From Crocinitomicaceae bacterium (GTDB lineage Bacteria > Bacteroidota > Bacteroidia > Flavobacteriales_D > Crocinitomicaceae), in contig JAJTCM010000002.1 in the NCBI GenBank assembly GCA_021325675.1, positions 248,001 to 312,000 of the forward strand: a DNA stretch of 64,000 bases, given 5' to 3'. The translations under genes and the position numbers were made by a program. The notes beneath the pieces are model-generated. The model made no database searches, had not been told where the DNA came from, and saw only the letters and a list, made by a program, of their open reading frames with translations. Shown here piece after piece: positions 60,796 through 64,000 of this stretch; the first letter of the stretch is position 1, and every line of letters starts with the position of its first letter.

Positions 60796-61680
60796 TCAAT
60801 CCCGGATGGCTTCTCCCAGTTCAGTTCGTTCAAACCTAAAACCCGCATTCCTTATTTTTTCATTCGAAATTTGCACGCCTTCGATCACCAGTGAAGCCAT
60901 TTCACCCAAAATCAAGCGCAGCACGAAGGCAGAAACGGCAGGCATCCACAGTTTTTTGCCATTCTTTTTCGCCAGCTCTTCTGTCAGCTCACGGTTCGTA
61001 GTATTTGCGGCAACCGCATGATAAACGCCTTCCAATTGGGTATCAACTACGAAAGCAAAAATCCGCACCAAATCATGTAAATGAATCCACGGCATCGCCT
61101 GTTCACCGGAAGCCAGCGCCGAGCCAAAACCCATTTTGACAGGCTTTTCGATTTTCGCCAGTCCGCCGCCCTTTGCGCTGATCACAAAGCCGATGCGGAT
61201 TTTAGTGACTTTGCATAAACCCGAAAACTGGCCGGCGCCTTTTTCCCAATCGGCCACAAGCTGCGACAAAAAATCCGTTGCCATCGGATCATCTTCAGTA
61301 TATATTTTGGTCTTCTTGTTCCAGTCGAAGCAATTCACGCCCGAAGCGCTGATGTAATGTTCCAAAGCAGTAAACAGCTCCTTTTTGGAATAAAGAAAGT
61401 CCGCCGGCTTCACCCGCGAATCGTGCAATTCCTGCTTGCGTTTGGCCGTCCAGCGTTTATCCGCAATTCCCGCTCCACAGAGATTGATGATATGTGTCAC
61501 ACCATTTGCTGCCTTTTCATCGATTTCGCCCAAATCCGGGTCCCAGAAGAAAAACTTCCCGCCGCATTTCTTTTTGTCGCGCGTCAAAACACGTATTTCG
61601 TGTATTTTTTCCAGCAAGGCGATGAGTTCTTTCCCAATGAAACCTGTGCCCCCGGCAATAAGAATGATTTTTTTATCCAT
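60796..61680 (-). CDS. TIGR01777-family NAD(P)-dependent epimerase/oxidoreductase
   Basis: A 294-residue short-chain (extended) reductase of the TIGR01777 family. It has an N-terminal nucleotide motif IAGGTGFIG (8-16), NLCGAGIADKRWTAKRKQEL, and the C-terminal domain starting near PAVSAFVLRLILGEMA. Family members are annotated as sugar-nucleotide epimerases or cell division inhibitors, but reactions are uncertain. Its start codon lies 3 bp from a copy of the intergenic repeat. Confidence 0.85.
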   Translation of the reverse strand: MDKKIILIAGGTGFIGKELIALLEKIHEIRVLTRDKKKCGGKFFFWDPDLGEIDEKAANGVTHIINLCGAGIADKRWTAKRKQELHDSRVKPADFLYSKKELFTALEHYISASGVNCFDWNKKTKIYTEDDPMATDFLSQLVADWEKGAGQFSGLCKVTKIRIGFVISAKGGGLAKIEKPVKMGFGSALASGEQAMPWIHLHDLVRIFAFVVDTQLEGVYHAVAANTTNRELTEELAKKNGKKLWMPAVSAFVLRLILGEMASLVIEGVQISNEKIRNAGFRFERTELGEAIRD

Positions 61681-61683
61681 TTG

Positions 61684-61727
61684 TGAATGTGCTAATGGGT
61701 TGAATACGCTAATGTGCTAATTAAATG
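61684..61727. repeat. CTAATGTGCTAATTA intergenic repeat copy
   Basis: Contains GAATGTGCTAATGGGTTGAA and CGCTAATGTGCTAATTAAAT. It directly precedes the start codon of the epimerase gene on the minus strand, thus forming its leader. Confidence 0.6.
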
Positions 61728-61839
61728 TATGCGAAAAAATTAATTAACGATTTATTAGCACTTGTGGATGGATCGAAGGATACAAAGTTATCGCAAGGGC
61801 GCGAAGTTTAAAGTTGGACAACTAATTCATTGCTGCTAC

Positions 61840-61884
61840 TCATTAGCATATTATCTCATTTAGAAAATTAGCACATTAAATTAA
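61840..61884. repeat. ATTAGCATATTA/AATTAGCACATTA intergenic repeat copy
   Basis: Contains CATTAGCATATTATCTCATT and AAATTAGCACATTAAATTAA, nearly identical to the 53781-53835 copy. It lies just upstream of the promoter of the ECF sigma factor gene. Confidence 0.65.
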
Positions 61885-61886
61885 AC

Positions 61887-61894
61887 TATCTTTG
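61887..61894 (+). promoter_or_regulatory. Candidate -7 element for the ECF sigma operon
   Basis: TATCTTTG, exact TAnnTTTG, ends 23 bp before the ATG at 61918. The -33 region falls in the repeat copy and has no TTG. Confidence 0.55.
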
Positions 61895-61917
61895 GTTTAA
61901 CTTGTCTAAGCACACAC

Positions 61918-62493
61918 ATGGCGAAAACCAACATATCCGACAACGAGCTGATTGCCTTATTCAGGGAGGACAAGCGCCATGCCGAAAAGGTGTTTTCGCT
62001 TCTGATGCAGAAATACGCCGAGCCGCTTTATTATCAAATCCGGAAAATCACGCGCAACCACGAGGAGACGAACGATATTATGCAAAACGTGTGGATCAAA
62101 GTGTGGAAAAACCTCGAAGATTTTAAGCAGGAATCTTCGCTTTTCACCTGGCTTTTCCGGATTGCGCGCAACGAAAGCCTGAATTTTCTGCAGAAAGAAA
62201 AACGTCACCGCTCCGTGGAAGCAGACGACAGTTTGATTGAAATCCTGGCCGGACATCACGTGCTCGATAATTTTTCCGAAGATGAAGTGCTGGATTCTTT
62301 GATGCAAGCTATTGCTTCCCTGCCGGAAAAGCAGGCTTTGGTGTTTAACCTCAAATTTTTCGACGACCTGAAATATTCCGAAATGTCGCAGCAGCTCAAC
62401 ACTTCCGAAGGGGCTTTGAAAGCAAGCTATCACATTGCCGTTCAAAAAATCCAGGAAATTTTGCTGCGTAAATTAAACCTGCAAGCTTATTAA
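61918..62493 (+). CDS. ECF-type RNA polymerase sigma factor
   Basis: A 191-residue sigma-70 family factor with region 2 (about 20-95; SLLMQKYAEPLYYQIRKITR, TNDIMQNVWIKVWKNLEDF, SLFTWLFRIARNES) and region 4 (about 130-185; SLPEKQALVFNLKFFDDLKY, MSQQLNTSEGALKASYHIAV). It lacks regions 1 and 3, as in ECF factors. It is followed by a membrane protein gene after 17 bp and a Spy-like gene, together an envelope-stress-type operon. Confidence 0.92.
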   Translation: MAKTNISDNELIALFREDKRHAEKVFSLLMQKYAEPLYYQIRKITRNHEETNDIMQNVWIKVWKNLEDFKQESSLFTWLFRIARNESLNFLQKEKRHRSVEADDSLIEILAGHHVLDNFSEDEVLDSLMQAIASLPEKQALVFNLKFFDDLKYSEMSQQLNTSEGALKASYHIAVQKIQEILLRKLNLQAY

Positions 62494-62510
62494 TTGTCAA
62501 AACAACGTAT

Positions 62511-63023
62511 ATGGAACCGAATAAAGACATATTAAAACACATTAAAGCGAAACAAAAACCCGCCGTTGACCCGGCTTATTTTGAGCAATTCCAGGCAAAA
62601 ATGATGGAAGAGATCAAAAAGCAGCCCAAAGCCAAAGTGATTTATATGAAACCGCTTTTCTGGCTTTCAGGCGCCGCGGCAGTTGCATTGATCATTTTTG
62701 GGATCAGCATGTTCAGCAATGGGCCTGAAACGAATTTTGCTTCTGTTTCGCAAGAGGAAATTGAGCATTACCTGGATGAAACGCAAGATGAAAAGGCCTG
62801 GGAAGTGATCGAAGACGAACCGGAAGAAAAAACGGAGCTTGTTTCCCCGGGCAAAAATGAAAATCCAAAAGTGGAAGCGGAAGACAAAAACATCGAAATT
62901 GCCTCAACCGAAGATTTTGTAAGCTCAGCCCAACTGCTGGAAGAGATCACCACGGATGACATTTATCAATACATCGAAAGCGAGGAATTCGACCTCGAAG
63001 AACTGGAATATTCACAATTTTAA
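62511..63023 (+). CDS. Probable anti-sigma protein, single-span membrane protein
   Basis: A 170-residue protein: a cytoplasmic N-terminal part of about 47 residues (DILKHIKAKQKPAVDPAYFE), one transmembrane helix (about residues 48-68, PLFWLSGAAAVALIIFGISM) and a very acidic extracytoplasmic tail rich in Glu and Asp (LDETQDEKAWEVIEDEPEE). The layout and position directly behind an ECF sigma gene suggest an anti-sigma factor, but no ZAS zinc motif is seen, so this is inference. Confidence 0.68.
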   Translation: MEPNKDILKHIKAKQKPAVDPAYFEQFQAKMMEEIKKQPKAKVIYMKPLFWLSGAAAVALIIFGISMFSNGPETNFASVSQEEIEHYLDETQDEKAWEVIEDEPEEKTELVSPGKNENPKVEAEDKNIEIASTEDFVSSAQLLEEITTDDIYQYIESEEFDLEELEYSQF

Positions 63024-63034
63024 ATTTTACAGAC

Positions 63035-63484
63035 ATGAAACGTATTTTGTATCTCCTCATTATCCTTTCTGCTTCTCATTCTGTCTTCAGCCAGGACGGC
63101 GAAATGAAGCGCGGCGAAAAGGTAAAGCAGCTGAAAATTGCTTACATCACCGAAGAATTGAACCTCACCGTTGCTGAGAGCGAAAAATTCTGGCCGCTCT
63201 ACAACGAAATGGAGGAAAAAATCAAGGTCAAGCGCAGGGAAAACCGCCGTACCGCCGAAGAAATGACGAAAAACAGTGAAACTTACAGCGACGACGATTT
63301 CAAAAAAAGTGTCAACAAGCTATTTGACAACGAAATTGCTGAAACAAACCTCAAAAAGGAATATTACGGTAAAATCGCCGGGGTGATCGGCTACAAAAAA
63401 GCCACGCGCCTGCTGAAAATCGAAAAGGAATTCAAGAAAAAACTGGTCAAAGAGCTCAAACAGCGCAAAGGCGGCAGACATTGA
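63035..63484 (+). CDS. Spy/CpxP-like (LTxxQ-type) periplasmic protein
   Basis: A 149-residue protein with signal peptide (about residues 1-20, ending VFSQ) and a helical, Lys- and Glu-rich mature part. The motif LNLTVAESEKFWPLYNEMEE resembles the LTxxQ(x)xxW repeats of Spy/CpxP proteins, which bind unfolded proteins or sense metal and envelope stress. It is the third gene after the sigma factor and probable anti-sigma gene, 11 bp downstream. The stop codon falls at the start of an intergenic repeat copy. Confidence 0.75.
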   Translation: MKRILYLLIILSASHSVFSQDGEMKRGEKVKQLKIAYITEELNLTVAESEKFWPLYNEMEEKIKVKRRENRRTAEEMTKNSETYSDDDFKKSVNKLFDNEIAETNLKKEYYGKIAGVIGYKKATRLLKIEKEFKKKLVKELKQRKGGRH

Positions 63485-63572
63485 AAATGGAGAGTTAAAA
63501 ATGGAGAATATAGAATTAAACCACGTAGAATAAAATAATTCTCAATTCTACATTTTCCGTTCTTCATTTTTA
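63481..63572. repeat. Second copy of the AATGGAGAATT hairpin repeat
   Basis: TTGAAAATGGAGAGTTAAAA, then AATGGAGAATATAGAATT on the left and ATTCTCAATTCTACATTTTC, CGTTCTTCATTTTT on the right. The TGA stop codon of the Spy-like gene lies within the first bases. Same family as 40335-40416. Confidence 0.65.
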
Positions 63573-63598
63573 TATACCTTTAGCTGAAATATTGGTAT

Positions 63599-64000
63599 AT
63601 GAAAATGAAATTAACCCTTTTGTCATTTGTTCTTTCGGCAGTTTCACTCGCACAGGGTGATATCAAAGTTTCGGAAGAAAACCACAGCTTCAGCACCGGC
63701 TCCAAAAATGCCCTCGTGGTCAATATTCCTTACGGGAACAAAGATCTCGTGGAAAAAGAGCTTCGCAAAGAGCTTAAAGACTGGAATGGCAAATACGATT
63801 CCAAAGGAGACGAGATGTTTACCCTCCAGGCGACAAGTAAATTCATGGGCGACAAGCCTTTCGATACCTATGCGAAGATCATTTCGAGTCAAAACAATGA
63901 GATAAAAGTCGCTTTTGCAACCGATCTCGGCGGGGCTTACCTGAGCAGCCGCGAACACAGCCAGCTATTTAAGTCCATGTCCGACGAGATCAAAGATTTT
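63599..64000 (+). CDS. Secreted protein, 5' part only
   Basis: The frame is open from ATG 63599 to the right edge (134 codons seen). It begins with a signal peptide (MKMKLTLLSFVLSAVSLAQ) and continues with SFSTGSKNALVVNIPYGNKD, LVEKELRKELKDWNGKYDSK and ATDLGGAYLSSREHSQLF. I do not recognise the family. The repeat copy separates it from the sigma operon, so it probably has its own promoter. Confidence 0.75.
   Translation, partial: MKMKLTLLSFVLSAVSLAQGDIKVSEENHSFSTGSKNALVVNIPYGNKDLVEKELRKELKDWNGKYDSKGDEMFTLQATSKFMGDKPFDTYAKIISSQNNEIKVAFATDLGGAYLSSREHSQLFKSMSDEIKDF

Noticed and set aside
1-64000. Search for tRNA, rRNA, insertion sequences, prophage or restriction/defence genes
   Set aside because: No cloverleaf, rRNA core, transposase, integrase, nuclease or methylase signature was seen, apart from the TlyA rRNA methyltransferase.

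Overview
The window comes from a member of the Bacteroidota, most likely the order Flavobacteriales (Crocinitomicaceae-like). The evidence is GldF/GldG gliding genes beside dnaN, PorP/SprF, several large secreted proteins ending in type IX secretion system (T9SS) sorting domains, SUF genes in a Bacteroidota arrangement, and many promoters of the Bacteroidota form TTG-N19-23-TAnnTTTG. Genus and species cannot be fixed from this sequence. No tRNA, rRNA, CRISPR array, prophage or intact insertion sequence was seen.

Layout. 1-4041 (minus): gldF, gldG, a DUF4340 protein and the 5' part of dnaN. 4459-5384 (plus): a HAD phosphatase and a small membrane protein. 5385-14042 (minus): an apparent four-gene operon of a 2118-residue PKD adhesin, a PorP/SprF partner, a CPBP membrane protease and a small TonB-C-like secreted protein. 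14291-17704 (plus): an ALDH7 aldehyde dehydrogenase, then a response regulator with a cysteine-rich linker coupled to a DUF6607-type protein. 17832-20251 (minus): O-antigen ligase-like and Wzz-like surface polysaccharide genes. 20363-25253 (minus): a secreted protein, a histidine kinase, sufE, sufS and a lipoprotein. 25266-31330 (minus): a 1508-residue IgGFc-binding-domain adhesin, tlyA and radC. 31468-35329 (minus): sufA-sufB-sufC-sufD. The SUF genes are thus in two blocks, with radC, tlyA, the adhesin and a lipoprotein between them.

35446-43086 (plus): a small lipoprotein, a PPOX-type flavoprotein, an M43 metalloprotease with a T9SS tail, then a SAM-I riboswitch ahead of a methionine synthase split over two genes. 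43081-53410: two DUF2461 paralogues, secreted or outer-membrane proteins, a CxxC protein whose start codon touches a perfect hairpin, an S9 peptidase and a lytic transglycosylase. 53522-58023: yidD, an XRE regulator, bioA coupled to a Crp/Fnr-type gene, and an Omp85-like outer-membrane protein. 58152-61680: two lipoproteins, a polysaccharide flippase and a TIGR01777 epimerase. 61918-64000 (plus): an ECF sigma factor, a membrane-anchored probable anti-sigma protein, a Spy/CpxP-like periplasmic protein and a secreted protein cut by the window end.

Most of the window is core chromosome devoted to surface export, envelope building, Fe-S assembly and one-carbon/sulfur metabolism. The less ordinary signals are regulatory or repeat-based: a palindrome inside the suf promoter, half-sites ahead of the cysteine-rich response regulator, the hairpin at the start codon at 46906, and degenerate intergenic repeat families, two of which appear to have entered coding sequence (sufD and the end of the first metH gene). 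I found no clear candidate for a wholly new defence or mobile system.
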